Source: Flavobacterium sp. 1 (GTDB lineage Bacteria; Bacteroidota; Bacteroidia; Flavobacteriales; Flavobacteriaceae). From it: 64,000 bases of DNA. Below, in pieces: positions 54,292-62,763 of this stretch. Under the pieces are notes generated by a model that was not told the origin of the DNA, did no database searches, and was given only the letters and a program-made list of their open reading frames with translations. The stretch's first letter is position 1. Every line of letters starts with the position of its first letter. The stretch spans positions 2,790,001 through 2,854,000 of the forward strand of contig NZ_PGER01000001.1 in the NCBI RefSeq assembly GCF_002797935.1, read 5' to 3'. A program made the position numbers and the translations under genes.

Positions 54292-54670
54292 GCTTCAACG
54301 ACAGCTTGAACAACTAATGTAAATCATCAGATTATATACATGATTTTATCCGATGCTTAATTTTTAACTTTTAAGGTTTTTTAAAAATATCAAAACAGGT
54401 ATCAAGTGTTCGATTGTAGTCCCTGAAAGCCCACATAATGACAAATAACGCCACTGCCCTCCAGTCGCGTTATTTTTTTATAAGCTTTTTCCCTAGACAA
54501 CTATTTGTCTGTTATCCCGTTTTAGAAAAAGTAAATTGTAATTTATGCGAATCAAGGGTTGAAAATCAATTGCCAAGGCGACAAAATAAGAAAGAAATAA
54601 CTTTCAAATAATTTGTTTTAAAGTCTGGAAATCAGTATATTTAAGGTGTATTCAACGCTCTTTTAAACAT
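54292..54670. other. Gap between IS remnants
   Basis: 379 bp without genes. It contains a terminator-like hairpin (listed separately) and, just before it, the motif TTCGATT, which may be a scrap of a tRNA 3' end. Otherwise AT-rich. Confidence 0.35.
54443..54479 (+). terminator. Orphan terminator
   Basis: AAATAACGC (54443-54451) pairs with GCGTTATTT (54467-54475), then T. No intact gene lies directly upstream on this strand. Confidence 0.5.
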
Positions 54671-54874
54671 ATGATTAACCAGACAAAAGCCCTAAAATTA
54701 GTACATATTTATTTAACAATCTGTGATAGATTTAAAAAAGATTTAAAATATACTTGTGAACGATTCAGCAACAACGATAAGCCGGATTTAACAGATGAAG
54801 AAATTATGACCATTTATTTATTTGCAATTGAGGAAGAACAACGATTTACTGTAAAACAAATTCACAAATTTGCC
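54671..54874 (+). pseudogene. IS982-family transposase N-terminal remnant
   Basis: 68 codons: LVHIYLTICDRFKKDLKYTCERFSNNDKPDLTDEEIMTIYLFAIEEEQRFTVKQIHKFA resembles the N-terminus of flavobacterial IS982 transposases. The match ends exactly where the IS256 element begins. The rest is not on the other side of that element. Confidence 0.65.
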
Positions 54875-54876
54875 GG

Positions 54877-56221
54877 GACACTATCCTAAAAAGTGTGTAA
54901 GTTAAAAACTATAGGGGTTTGACTTTTTAATTAAAGTTGAACCCTTTTTTCAAATATAGTTAAGAACTGGTTGAGGATTAATCCCCAGTTTTGGATTGGC
55001 ATTGACCATTTTTTGGTTGCTTCTCTCAAAGCCAAATATACAGATTTTAAAACAGCTTCATCTGTTGGGAATGATAATTTGTTTTTGGTATATTTTCTGA
55101 TTTTGCCATTGAGATTTTCGATTAAATTTGTGGTGTAAATTATTTTTCTGATTTCTACAGGAAAGTCAAAAAATACGGTAAGTTCCTCCCAATTTTCTTT
55201 CCAGGATTTAATCGCATAGGGATATTTATGATTCCATTTTTTAGAAAAATCTTCCAAGGATGCTTTGGCCGCTTCTTTAGTTGGAGCGTTGTAAATAAGC
55301 TTCATATCTGCTGAAAAATCTTTTTTATCCTTCCAAACCACATAACGTGCCGAGTTCCTGATTTGGTGTACTACACAGATTTGGGTTTGTGATTCTGGGA
55401 ATACATTTTTGATGGTTTGCGTAAAACCATTTAGGTTGTCAGTAGCAGTAATTAGTATATCTTGAACACCTCTAGCTTTTAAATCGGTTAGAACTCCAAG
55501 CCAAAAACTAGCACTTTCATTTTTTCCTAGCCACATTCCCAGTACTTCTTTCTTACCTTCTCGGTTCAGACCAACGGCTAAATAGATGGTTTTGTTGATT
55601 ATTTTTGAGTTTTCACGAACTTTAAAAACAATGCCGTCCATCCAAACTATTAAATAAACAGATTCTAAAGGCCTATTTTGCCAAGCAATAATATCACTCG
55701 AAACAGTATCGGTAATTCTGGAGATGGTACTGGTAGAAACCTCAAAGTTATAGACTTCTCTAATTTGTTCTTCAATGTCACTATTGCTCATTCCTTTGGC
55801 ATAGAGAGAGATAATTACGTTCTCTAAACCATCAAGCATACTTTGCCTTTTGGGAACAATTAGTGGGTTAAATGAAGCGTCTCGATCTCTTGGAACTTGA
55901 ATCTCGGATTCTCCAAATGAGGTTTTTATTTTCTTGTTAGAGAAACCATTACGAGCATTGGGTTTAGTAGTTTTCTCGTGCTTTTCATACCCTAAATGAG
56001 CATCTAATTCGCCTTCGAGCATTTTCTCTATTCCTCGTTTTTGTAGTTGGGCTAAAAAGCCATAAAGGTCTTCGCCTGTTTTGAATTGCTTCAAAAATTC
56101 ATCGGATAATAAATCTTCCTTTTTCATAAAATGTGTAAATATTAAAATTAAGTAAAAAAAGTATGAGCGTTTGCACAAACCCTCATACTTTTTTTACTTA
56201 CACACTTTATGGGATACTACC
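54877..56221 (-). mobile_element. IS256-family insertion sequence
   Basis: About 1345 bp, the family's usual size. The inner parts of its ends are imperfect inverted repeats: TATCCTAAAAAGTGTG on the left and TATCCCATAAAGTGTG (reverse complement) on the right. Contains one transposase gene. Flanks (..AATTTGCCG and TTTTATGAC..) show no 8-9-bp target duplication, suggesting deletion or recombination beside it. Confidence 0.8.
54931..56127 (-). CDS. IS256 (Mutator) family transposase
   Basis: 398 residues from ATG 56127 ([22 protein letters not shown]). Contains [59 protein letters not shown] (DDE Asp region WMDGI) and [15 protein letters not shown], typical of the family. The frame is intact, so it may be active. 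Confidence 0.93.
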   Translation of the reverse strand: MKKEDLLSDEFLKQFKTGEDLYGFLAQLQKRGIEKMLEGELDAHLGYEKHEKTTKPNARNGFSNKKIKTSFGESEIQVPRDRDASFNPLIVPKRQSMLDGLENVIISLYAKGMSNSDIEEQIREVYNFEVSTSTISRITDTVSSDIIAWQNRPLESVYLIVWMDGIVFKVRENSKIINKTIYLAVGLNREGKKEVLGMWLGKNESASFWLGVLTDLKARGVQDILITATDNLNGFTQTIKNVFPESQTQICVVHQIRNSARYVVWKDKKDFSADMKLIYNAPTKEAAKASLEDFSKKWNHKYPYAIKSWKENWEELTVFFDFPVEIRKIIYTTNLIENLNGKIRKYTKNKLSFPTDEAVLKSVYLALREATKKWSMPIQNWGLILNQFLTIFEKRVQL

Positions 56222-56398
56222 TTTTATGACAAAAAGAAGTGGGAAGTTTGGCAATTTTTTAGGTTGTACAAACTACCCTAAATGCACAAACACAGTAAAT
56301 TTATAAGCACAATGCCCGAATCCAATCGCGGATATGTCTCTATGTACGATAGTGCGGAATGCCCCTCTGGCTGGCTGCTTATTTATAGAAACTAAATG

Positions 56399-56470
56399 AA
56401 GCGTTTGCAACGCGGTTCTCAGGAAGTAATCTTTATTCTTTACCCGAAGCGTTTGCAGCTCGGTTCTCAT
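56399..56470. repeat. 24-nt direct repeat pair
   Basis: GAAGCGTTTGCAACGCGG...TTCTCA (56399-56422) and GAAGCGTTTGCAGCTCGG...TTCTCA (56447-56470) differ at 2 positions and have a 48-bp period. Confidence 0.6.
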
Positions 56471-56490
56471 CCCACTGCTCTCTACCCTTC

Positions 56491-56574
56491 ACTCTTCACT
56501 CTTTACTCTTCACTCTTCACTCTTTACTCTTCACTCTTCACTCTTCACTCTTCACTCTTCACTCTTTACTCTTT
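56491..56574. repeat. Heptamer tandem repeat (ACTCTTY x12)
   Basis: Twelve exact 7-bp units; eight end in C and four in T. Purine/pyrimidine asymmetric (all pyrimidine on this strand except the A). The sort of array that varies in copy number by slippage. Confidence 0.88.
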
Positions 56575-56681
56575 ACAGTTTTTTTCTCACAACTTGTGAC
56601 CTCCCTTGTGAAAATAAACCAAACAATCCCAACATTTTTGCATCACAATAACTTAAGAAAAACCTTAAAAAAAAACTAAAA

Positions 56682-57452
56682 ATGAACTACATCAAACACC
56701 TCACAGGCTTCTTCGACCGTATAATCCAAGACCCAAACCTCAACCCTACCCATATCAGTCTATACATGGCACTATTCCAGTTTTGGAATGTCAGCCGTTT
56801 TAAAAACCCAATAAGCATCACCCGGGATGAAGTAATGCATATCAGCAAAATTTGTTCAAAGGCAACCTATCACAAATGCATGAGAGAATTAAATGAAAAA
56901 AAATATATAAAATACATGCCATCATTCAATCCGTTTAAGGGTAGTATGGTAATACTTATCAGTCTCTCAGAAGATCCAAAACCGATTCAAAAAAGAGCAG
57001 TTAACAGCAAAAAAAATGAACAGGCTCTGAACAGGCAGAAAACTAGTAGTGAAACAAGTACTGAACAAGCATTGGTATCTTCTATAAACAATATAAACAA
57101 AACAAACATTGAAAACGATATAAACTTGGGAGAGCCATCCCCGCATTTCCAAATGCATGTAGCTTTTTCCAATTATGAAAAAGACAAAATACAAAAATGC
57201 ATACCAGCATTTGATGAAATCAAAAAACATTTCCAAGAAAATAATTTCCCGGAGCTGGAAGCGCAAAAATTTTTCAACTATTTCTCCAGCAATGGATGGC
57301 TCGTTGGTGGCAAAACCCCCATGATCGATTGGAAATCGGCCGTGCAAAATTGGATGCTGAACGCAGACAAGTTCAACATTGGCAAACCCAAAACCAACAG
57401 AGCAAAACACCTCAACACCCCCAAAGATAAAAACTATTCAGAACCACTGTAA
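56682..57452 (+). CDS. Replisome-organiser-like protein of a mobile element
   Basis: 256 residues. N-terminal winged-helix-like part (TGFFDRIIQDPNLNPTHISLYMALFQFWNVSRFKNPISITRDEVMHISKICSKATYHKCMRELNEKKYIKY), a low-complexity linker (NKKNEQALNRQ..., SSINNINKTNIENDIN) and a C-terminal part with FFNYFSSNGWLVGGKTPMIDWKSAVQNWM that resembles DnaD/phage replisome-organiser tails. Next to a DnaC-like ATPase, supporting a role in replication of a mobile element. Function inferred. Confidence 0.65.
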   Translation: MNYIKHLTGFFDRIIQDPNLNPTHISLYMALFQFWNVSRFKNPISITRDEVMHISKICSKATYHKCMRELNEKKYIKYMPSFNPFKGSMVILISLSEDPKPIQKRAVNSKKNEQALNRQKTSSETSTEQALVSSINNINKTNIENDINLGEPSPHFQMHVAFSNYEKDKIQKCIPAFDEIKKHFQENNFPELEAQKFFNYFSSNGWLVGGKTPMIDWKSAVQNWMLNADKFNIGKPKTNRAKHLNTPKDKNYSEPL

Positions 57453-57611
57453 CTAACCCCAAGCATTCTCAAAATCCCTTTCCGCCTAAAGGGGATTCAA
57501 GGGTGTGAAAAACTACGCTAATTTTTTTAATCCGTAACCATGAAATATTTTCTTTACTCTTGGCGGCCATTGCGTTCAACCTTTGCTCACTTTGCGGTTA
57601 AACCCTAAATT

Positions 57612-57761
57612 ATGAAAACAAAATCACAATACAACTACGATGAAATGATTACCTGGATTGAGCTAAAAGGCATTGAATGTTACAGAAACCCTTTTAAAAT
57701 GCATAAAACAGATCATCCCATCATTCTTAAACTAATCGCATACTTTCTAAAAGACATTTGA
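57612..57761 (+). pseudogene. Truncated N-terminal copy of the DnaC-like gene
   Basis: 49 residues: YDEMITWIELKGIECYRNPFKMHKTDHPIILKLIAYFLKD matches residues 7-46 of the following ATPase (YIEVIAWIERKGIDLYGKRFKIIESDHQIIYKLIAYFLKD), then stops. Either a broken duplicate or a small stand-alone version of the N-terminal domain. The 159-bp gap before it holds only non-coding sequence. Confidence 0.6.
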
Positions 57762-57809
57762 TATTAAGAGGACAGCCAGTGGCTGTCAGATATAAAAGCT
57801 AATTTATTT

Positions 57810-58406
57810 ATGAATACAACATTAAATTATATAGAAGTAATAGCTTGGATTGAGCGAAAAGGGATTGATCTATATGGCAAAAGATTTAAAATCATCGAAA
57901 GTGACCATCAAATTATTTATAAATTGATTGCTTACTTTCTAAAAGACGAACAAAAGTGCTTAGAATATCACATCGACCTCAACAAAGGAATTATGCTGTC
58001 AGGTCCAGTTGGTTGTGGCAAAACATCGCTGATGAATCTAATGAAACACCTCACCCCTTCTGCTAACAAATTCACTGTAAAACCCTGCCGGGACATCAGT
58101 TTCGAATTCATCAAAGAGGGTTATGAAATAATCCACAAATACAGTAAAATAGCTCCCAAAACAATCTGTTTTGACGATTTGGGAACAGAAAACAACCTCA
58201 AATACTACGGCAACGAATGCAACGTCATGGCCGAAATCCTATTATCGCGTTACGACCTGTTCATCACAAGAAAACTCCAAACCCACATCACCACCAACCT
58301 GTCCGCCTCAGAAATCGAAGAAGCCTACGGCAACCGAGTACGCTCCCGATTGCGCTCCACCCTAAACCTCATCGCTTTCCACAAAGAAACCAAAGACAAA
58401 CGATAG
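57810..58406 (+). CDS. DnaC/IstB-like ATPase
   Basis: 198 residues. An N-terminal helical part, then AAA+ with Walker A GPVGCGKTSLM and Walker B TICFDDLG, followed by a sensor region (THITTNLSASEIEEAYGNRVRSRL). Helicase-loader-like ATPases of this size serve phage or plasmid replication. The 3' half is rich in C-ending codons, unlike its neighbours, a sign of separate origin. Confidence 0.8.
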   Translation: MNTTLNYIEVIAWIERKGIDLYGKRFKIIESDHQIIYKLIAYFLKDEQKCLEYHIDLNKGIMLSGPVGCGKTSLMNLMKHLTPSANKFTVKPCRDISFEFIKEGYEIIHKYSKIAPKTICFDDLGTENNLKYYGNECNVMAEILLSRYDLFITRKLQTHITTNLSASEIEEAYGNRVRSRLRSTLNLIAFHKETKDKR

Positions 58407-58752
58407 CATCTCCACACAATATTTGCCCGTATCGAATCAATCTCCAAAGTTCAAGAAAAATCAACACCTGTAATAAACTCATGAAAACGTCTTTCGTCGC
58501 CCTTATATTTTTACGCCTAAAATCACGATAAGGATTTGCGCGCTGGCCGTAGAGAGTGACCCCGGAGTCGAGTGTGAAACACGAGCGGCTGGGGTCGCGA
58601 TAAGGAAAATCCGTCCGATGATTTTCTTCTATAAAAATATTCAGGCTTGATTTTTTTGTTACTTTTTTCATCAAAATAAATCGAAGATTCAGCGAACACC
58701 AATTATAATAAAAATTAAGTGAGCTAAAAAAGTAAAATGCCCTTGATAAATA
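58407..58752. other. Gene-free stretch with GC-rich structured block
   Basis: Holds a GC-rich block (58526-58606) and AT-rich DNA after it. A minus-strand reading frame across it has no protein features and is likely spurious. Confidence 0.4.
58526..58606. repeat. GC-rich hairpin between short direct repeats
   Basis: CGATAAGGA occurs at 58526-58534 and 58598-58606. Between them, GACCCC (58558-58563) pairs with GGGGTC (58591-58596), with inner AGTC/GGCT and GTGT/ACAC pairs, forming a long hairpin. Similar blocks occur in other flavobacterial mobile elements, from memory. Function unknown. Confidence 0.45.
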
Positions 58753-58792
58753 AAAACAAAAAAAGCCCATTCCTTTTACGGTATGGGCTTCC
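58753..58792 (-). terminator. Terminator of the small-membrane-protein unit
   Basis: AAGCCCAT (58763-58770) pairs with ATGGGCTT (58783-58790); on the minus strand T7 and further T-rich sequence follow. Confidence 0.75.
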
Positions 58793-58826
58793 TCTAATCA
58801 AAACGTTGAATCATCAGCTCAAACAA

Positions 58827-59003
58827 CTACTTCTTGTGCTTCTTAACGACAAATTTAAGTATCATCGACAATACAAAACTGACTATCGCTCCAATCGCTG
58901 CCAATAAAACAGTTCTTAAAACATCCTCCGAATGTAAATTCGGTAATACACTCAAAAAAGTGCCGCCGGCAGTACCAATTAATATAGGATTACTGGACGG
59001 CAT
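58827..59003 (-). CDS. Small membrane protein, possible holin-like
   Basis: 58 residues: MPSSNPILIGTAGGTFLSVL..., a second hydrophobic stretch (VLLAAIGAIVSFVLSMILKFVV) and a basic tail (KKHKK). Two membrane helices and the position next to DUF5675 recall holins. It overlaps the upstream gene's end by 14 bp. Function inferred. Confidence 0.55.
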   Translation of the reverse strand: MPSSNPILIGTAGGTFLSVLPNLHSEDVLRTVLLAAIGAIVSFVLSMILKFVVKKHKK

Positions 59004-59214
59004 TTAAATCATCGTTTTGGCTTGTAAGTTGGCAGACTGCAGTCAATACACCGCCTGCCACAGCCATATACCCGCCAATTGAGCTAACTGTTAAGGGCAA
59101 AGCAATTGGCACAGCCACAATAGTTCCTCCAATAGTGGCTAATGTCAATCCGATATTTCGAAGCACTTTAAAAAATTTCGGCACGGGAGCTTTCGCTCTT
59201 TTTATTACATTCAT
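58990..59214 (-). CDS. Small membrane protein, possible holin-like partner
   Basis: 74 residues with a basic N-terminus (MNVIKRAKAPVPKFFKVLR) and two hydrophobic stretches (GLTLATIGGTIVAVPIALPLTV and GGYMAVAGGVLTAVCQL). Overlaps the next gene by 14 bp and follows the DUF5675 gene by 11 bp. Probably one transcript. Confidence 0.6.
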   Translation of the reverse strand: MNVIKRAKAPVPKFFKVLRNIGLTLATIGGTIVAVPIALPLTVSSIGGYMAVAGGVLTAVCQLTSQNDDLNAVQ

Positions 59215-59225
59215 AATTAGATTTT

Positions 59226-59621
59226 TTAAGATTTAACAATTAATAAAACCTTTTCCTTTCGCTCCAGACTTTTATAAACTAAACTTTTCAATTTAATAAA
59301 AGCTTGTCGCGATTCAAGCCCCAGACTGGAACCTGAAAGCTTCATTACGGGAGCAATACAGCCCTTCAATTCTTTTTGGGCATTATTGGCAGGATGAAAC
59401 AAAATAGCATTTCTGTTCTCCACGTCAACTACTTCAATATGCCAGCGAAACTTCTTGCTGTATCGCTTTCTTAAGACATATTCCCCTTCCGGAATACAGG
59501 AAACCTGTTTGGTATTATTGAGCCGCGGCAATTCAATGGTATAACAGACAAATCTGCCCTCCCATTCTAGTTTTCCGTTAGTTCCGTCAGGGAAGTAAGT
59601 TCTGGATAATACTAAGACCAT
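59226..59621 (-). CDS. DUF5675 protein
   Basis: 131 residues: LSRTYFPDGTNGKLEWEGRFVCYTIELPRLNNTKQVSCIPEGEYVLRKRYSKKFRWHIEVVDVENRNAILFHPANNAQKELKGCIAPV matches DUF5675, found next to holin-like and tail genes in Bacteroidota mobile elements and thought to be a peptidoglycan-acting or structural protein. Unproven. Ends 11 bp before the small membrane gene. Confidence 0.72.
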   Translation of the reverse strand: MVLVLSRTYFPDGTNGKLEWEGRFVCYTIELPRLNNTKQVSCIPEGEYVLRKRYSKKFRWHIEVVDVENRNAILFHPANNAQKELKGCIAPVMKLSGSSLGLESRQAFIKLKSLVYKSLERKEKVLLIVKS

Positions 59622-59622
59622 C

Positions 59623-59757
59623 CTACAATCCGCTTACTTGAACCAAGGCCAAAGGATTGTATGCTCCATTCTTTAATGGATACATTTTACCGTTCACACC
59701 CTGATAGAACTCTGCACCCAAAGTGGATAATGTATTAAAAGTAGTAGTGTGATTGCA
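59623..59757 (-). pseudogene. C-terminal fragment of a phage-like protein
   Basis: About 45 codons (HTTTFNTLSTLGAEFYQGVNGKMYPLKNGAYNPLALVQVSGL) ending 2 bp before the DUF5675 ATG. The frame has no start; it is cut where the plus-strand HTH gene begins. Looks like the C-terminus of a larger structural gene lost by deletion. Confidence 0.55.
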
Positions 59758-59952
59758 GCAAACATCAGGGTATGTATTTATCCAAAAGATGTACAGCGTA
59801 TTACCGGTAAAACATACAGACAGGCAAGGTTGTATTTAAACAAAATTAAAGACAGCTTGAATAAAGAACCGCATCAGTTAATTTCGATAGAGGAATTTTG
59901 TTCGTATTCAGGTCTTCAGTTAGAGCATGTTTTACGCTGTATAATTGGATAG
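59749..59952 (+). CDS. Small DNA-binding-like protein, N-terminus probably replaced
   Basis: 67 residues from GTG: NIRVCIYPKDVQRITGKTYRQARLYLNKIKDSLNKEPHQLISIEEFCSYSGLQLEHVL resembles small Bacteroidota proteins with a helix-turn-helix look (QRITGKTYRQARLYLNKIK). The natural start is missing; codons before NIRVCIYPK overlap the fragment on the other strand. May be translated from GTG or be non-functional. Confidence 0.55.
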   Translation: MIAANIRVCIYPKDVQRITGKTYRQARLYLNKIKDSLNKEPHQLISIEEFCSYSGLQLEHVLRCIIG

Positions 59953-60121
59953 GAATCTAAGGATTTAAAAGTCTGTCACTCATCTGTAATAAAACGATAC
60001 TAGTTCAATAAGTAGTTCAAGAACTAATAAAACTGCTAATAGATACAGCCTTACAGCCATACATACCTCCTAATAAGATTTAATAACCTGAGTTCGATTA
60101 ATAATTTCGTAAAACATCAAT

Positions 60122-60172
60122 AGAAATGGGCTAAAGCCCATTTCTAAAATGAGTTTTTGGTTGGCTTTAGCC
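60122..60172. repeat. REP-like palindromes (GGGCTAAAGCCC)
   Basis: AGAAATGGGC-TAAA-GCCCATTTCT is a perfect hairpin (60122-60145); GGCTTTAGCC follows at 60163-60172. From memory, such GGCTAAAGCC palindromes are dispersed in Bacteroidota, often near RAYT-type transposase genes; none is seen here. Confidence 0.55.
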
Positions 60173-60219
60173 GAAAATATATAACATTAGTGGATATAAA
60201 ATAGTTCAAAGATGCGAAG

Positions 60220-60480
60220 TTGTTTTTTCAAGACAACGATAAAAATCATTGCATAGCCTTCGCTGCGGAATTATTTTTCAAGGAAGACTCGAGCTTAGCG
60301 GACAGGCGAAGCAATTGGAGAAAAAGAACAAGTAGATCGGACTATTTTATAGATGCTAATGGTATAACTTATGAACTAATACCTTTGTCTTTCGTTTTTA
60401 AAAATGGGAGTAAGTTCTTGGTTTTGAAGAAGGCATCGAAGATTACATTTGACCAATTAAAAAATAATAAAGACAAATGA
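60220..60480 (+). pseudogene. Possible gene remnant of unknown family
   Basis: 86 codons from TTG; the second half (SDYFIDANGITYELIPLSFVFKNGSKFLVLKKASKITFDQL) has a protein-like composition, while the first half does not. No ATG, no recognisable family. Probably the end of a decayed gene. Confidence 0.25.
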
Positions 60481-61075
60481 AATTTATTCACTGAACTCCG
60501 CTAAAAAATATAAAAATGGTGAAGTAATTTAGATGTAGTAGATTTCTAATGCGGAATCTGGGTTAAAAGCAAATGAAAAACGAACCCAAATGAAAAATAC
60601 TTAGGTTATTTGCAGTCTAATCGCTGTGATATTTAGTATCCGTTCTAAATCTTAAAAAAAGTTAGACATTTGTTGTGGAGAGTTCAGTAAAAGTTCTTTA
60701 AAATATTATAAAAGCCAAACTGACAATCTTGAAAACAGACTGCAAAAAAATAATTCAAAATTAAGTTTATCAACTAAAAATGGTAAAGCTTGAGATTGAA
60801 TCTATAAGATTGAAGTTTCAACTCGGTCGGAAGCAATGATTTTAGAACAAAAAAAGAGAAGCCAAAAGATCCTCTCTCTGCTAAATAATTCATAGCATTC
60901 CAAATTAATCGTAAACTATGTTTGCGTTTTCTATTACCTAAATTTAAAGTTTTTGTATAAATTGCCAATGGGTTTCTATTAAATCGGTTGGATACATCTT
61001 TTTATTGTTTAGTCACTACAAAAAGAATCTTTTCAATCGGTTTCTTTTACCCATATTTTTTATTATTTTACATTT
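60481..61075. other. Gene-free stretch
   Basis: 595 bp of AT-rich DNA. A minus-strand frame across 60774-60968 has odd composition and no start context; it may be a relic. Nothing else seen. Confidence 0.4.
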
Positions 61076-62041
61076 TTAACAGACTCTAATAACTTTTGAA
61101 AAACAATATAATGGTACTACAATTACGGCAAAAGTTATACTTTTTAGCATAGTTGACTCTTTTATTTTGTTAGCTGCTTTAGGGCTGTTTCTGTAATACC
61201 ATTCAGTAAACTTTTGTCCCCAAAGTCTTTTTAATAGCCAACTGTCTCTAAAATAGCGAAGTTCAAGTACAATCGGATGGTTGTAATTCCCCATTGTTGC
61301 AGTAGCTATAAAACAACCAGAAGTTGATTTTGGATTGGTTACTTCATTATTAGGTAAAATTTTATCTAATTCAGATTTCGAAAATTGGAATAATTCTCTC
61401 AATAATATACTCTCAGAATAATTACCGTCTAATTTATAAAAGTGTTCGCCTGTATATTTAGAAACAGTATTTGTATAATTAACACTTCTATAACCTTTTT
61501 CACAAGTTATTGCAGTTGGTTTCATTCTTACAACAAAATCCATAACCTTAAAGTATTGAAATAATTTTTCTGAATAGCAACTCCATACTTTTATTTCGAT
61601 ACTGTTTTTTTTAAAATTATGAAAATGAAGTGTACCAACAGCTATTTGTAAAGCATTGAATTCACGCTCAATTTCATTTTGAATGAACTTTGCGCCTTCC
61701 ACTATTTTATCAAAAATGATTGTTGAGATTTCATTTGCAATATTAGTTAATTCGTCTTCTTTATATGTTGAAAGTTTTAATACTGCCTTTATTGACATCA
61801 TAACTTCTTTGTCTAACATCCTATCAAATTTTGATAAATATAAGGCACAATAACCTTTTCTTAACCAATTATTATGATTTTCTATATTCTGTTCTAACAG
61901 ACAATTATAATAATCATATGCTAATTCGTAATTCTCTGATTCAAATGCAGAATCTGCCAAAATTTGGAGGTTTTCATTTTTTTGTTCTAACATGTTTTTT
62001 AATTTTTCATCAACATATTTTTTTTTAATAGGTGATAACAA
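61076..62041 (-). CDS. CFI-box C-terminal protein with TPR-like N-terminus
   Basis: 321 residues from TTG 62041, or 305 from ATG 61993; the codons between still look coding. An N-terminal helical repeat part (LADSAFESENYELAYDYYNCLLEQNIENHNNWLRKGYCALYLSK) and a C-terminal CFI box (GCFIATATMGNYNHPIVLELRYFRDSWLLKRLWGQKFTEWYYRNSP) followed by one hydrophobic helix. The CFI box occurs at the C-terminus of many proteins of unknown role. Function unknown. Confidence 0.7.
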   Translation of the reverse strand: MLSPIKKKYVDEKLKNMLEQKNENLQILADSAFESENYELAYDYYNCLLEQNIENHNNWLRKGYCALYLSKFDRMLDKEVMMSIKAVLKLSTYKEDELTNIANEISTIIFDKIVEGAKFIQNEIEREFNALQIAVGTLHFHNFKKNSIEIKVWSCYSEKLFQYFKVMDFVVRMKPTAITCEKGYRSVNYTNTVSKYTGEHFYKLDGNYSESILLRELFQFSKSELDKILPNNEVTNPKSTSGCFIATATMGNYNHPIVLELRYFRDSWLLKRLWGQKFTEWYYRNSPKAANKIKESTMLKSITFAVIVVPLYCFSKVIRVC

Positions 62042-62094
62042 ACAACTTAAACTAATTTCGAAAATGCATCTTAACTTTTTGTTTGCATATCCAT

Positions 62095-62763
62095 TTACAG
62101 CAATCCTATTTTTTTAGCTTTACTAACCAGATCCTTATCACTGCCTTTACCTTCTAAAAGTTGATCTTTTATGTTAGCTTTCCTTTTTTCTATAGCACTC
62201 ATAGAAAGAGGAATGTAGTTTGGGAGATTAGTAGTTTTAACTCCCTGAGAAATTAAGATTAATATCTCATTATCATAAATATCCCAATTTATATTTTTTT
62301 TAAATAATTCTCTTTGGGATTCTATAATTGTTGTACTTTGGTATATATTTCCATCGATAATTTTTTTGCAAATAAATGGGAATGATTCAGAGGTTATATC
62401 ATTTTTAGAAAAGAATCCTTCAGGTTTAATTTTTTTTATGATTCTATCTACGGTTAAGGGTTCACTATACATTGTAATAATTATTATTTTACAATCTGTA
62501 AACTTTTCTCTAATGAGTAAAGCCAAATCTACACCATCATTAATATTAAACTCTTTATAGGAAGGAAGACTAATATCTAATAAAGCTAAATTAATGTTTA
62601 CTTGCCGCTTTAGATTTAAAAATATTTTGTTGTAGGCATCTTCACAATTATGGCTTTTAATAAAATTCAGTTTGTTTTCTTGAAAATCAGTTTTTGATAA
62701 TAGATTAATATAGCCGTCTACAATTATTGGAAGATCGTCTATAATCAGAACTTCATAATTCAT
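62095..62763 (-). CDS. DNA-binding response regulator (NarL/LuxR-like)
   Basis: 222 residues. REC domain with acidic pocket (LIIDDLP) and phospho-Asp in LALLDISLPS; linker; C-terminal helix-turn-helix LuxR-like (EILILISQGVKTTNLPNYIPLSMSAIEKRKANIKDQLL). The HTH is diverged. No sensor kinase adjacent in the window. Confidence 0.8.
   Translation of the reverse strand: MNYEVLIIDDLPIIVDGYINLLSKTDFQENKLNFIKSHNCEDAYNKIFLNLKRQVNINLALLDISLPSYKEFNINDGVDLALLIREKFTDCKIIIITMYSEPLTVDRIIKKIKPEGFFSKNDITSESFPFICKKIIDGNIYQSTTIIESQRELFKKNINWDIYDNEILILISQGVKTTNLPNYIPLSMSAIEKRKANIKDQLLEGKGSDKDLVSKAKKIGLL

Larger units (their letters stand above)
56222..56681. other. Gene-free stretch with repeats
   Basis: 460 bp. 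Left part (56275-56398) looks conserved and GC-richer but I cannot place it. Then a pair of 24-nt direct repeats and a heptamer array (listed separately). A small ORF over the array is an artefact of the repeat. Confidence 0.4.

Noticed and set aside
42515..54450. 'GACAATAACGCC' after tRNA-Pro and 'GACAAATAACGCC' at about 54.44 kb as attL/attR
   Set aside because: Only 12 nt with an indel, outside the tRNA, and the second copy is part of a terminator stem. Too weak.
56491..56574. CRISPR array
   Set aside because: Units of 7 bp are directly adjacent without spacers; this is a simple tandem repeat.
56396..56599. 67-codon ORF with repeated LYSSLFT
   Set aside because: It is the translation of the heptamer array.
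58369..58770. 133-codon minus-strand ORF
   Set aside because: Covers the GC-rich hairpin and the end of the ATPase gene; composition not protein-like.
60774..60968. 64-codon minus-strand ORF
   Set aside because: No start context and no family; likely relic or chance.
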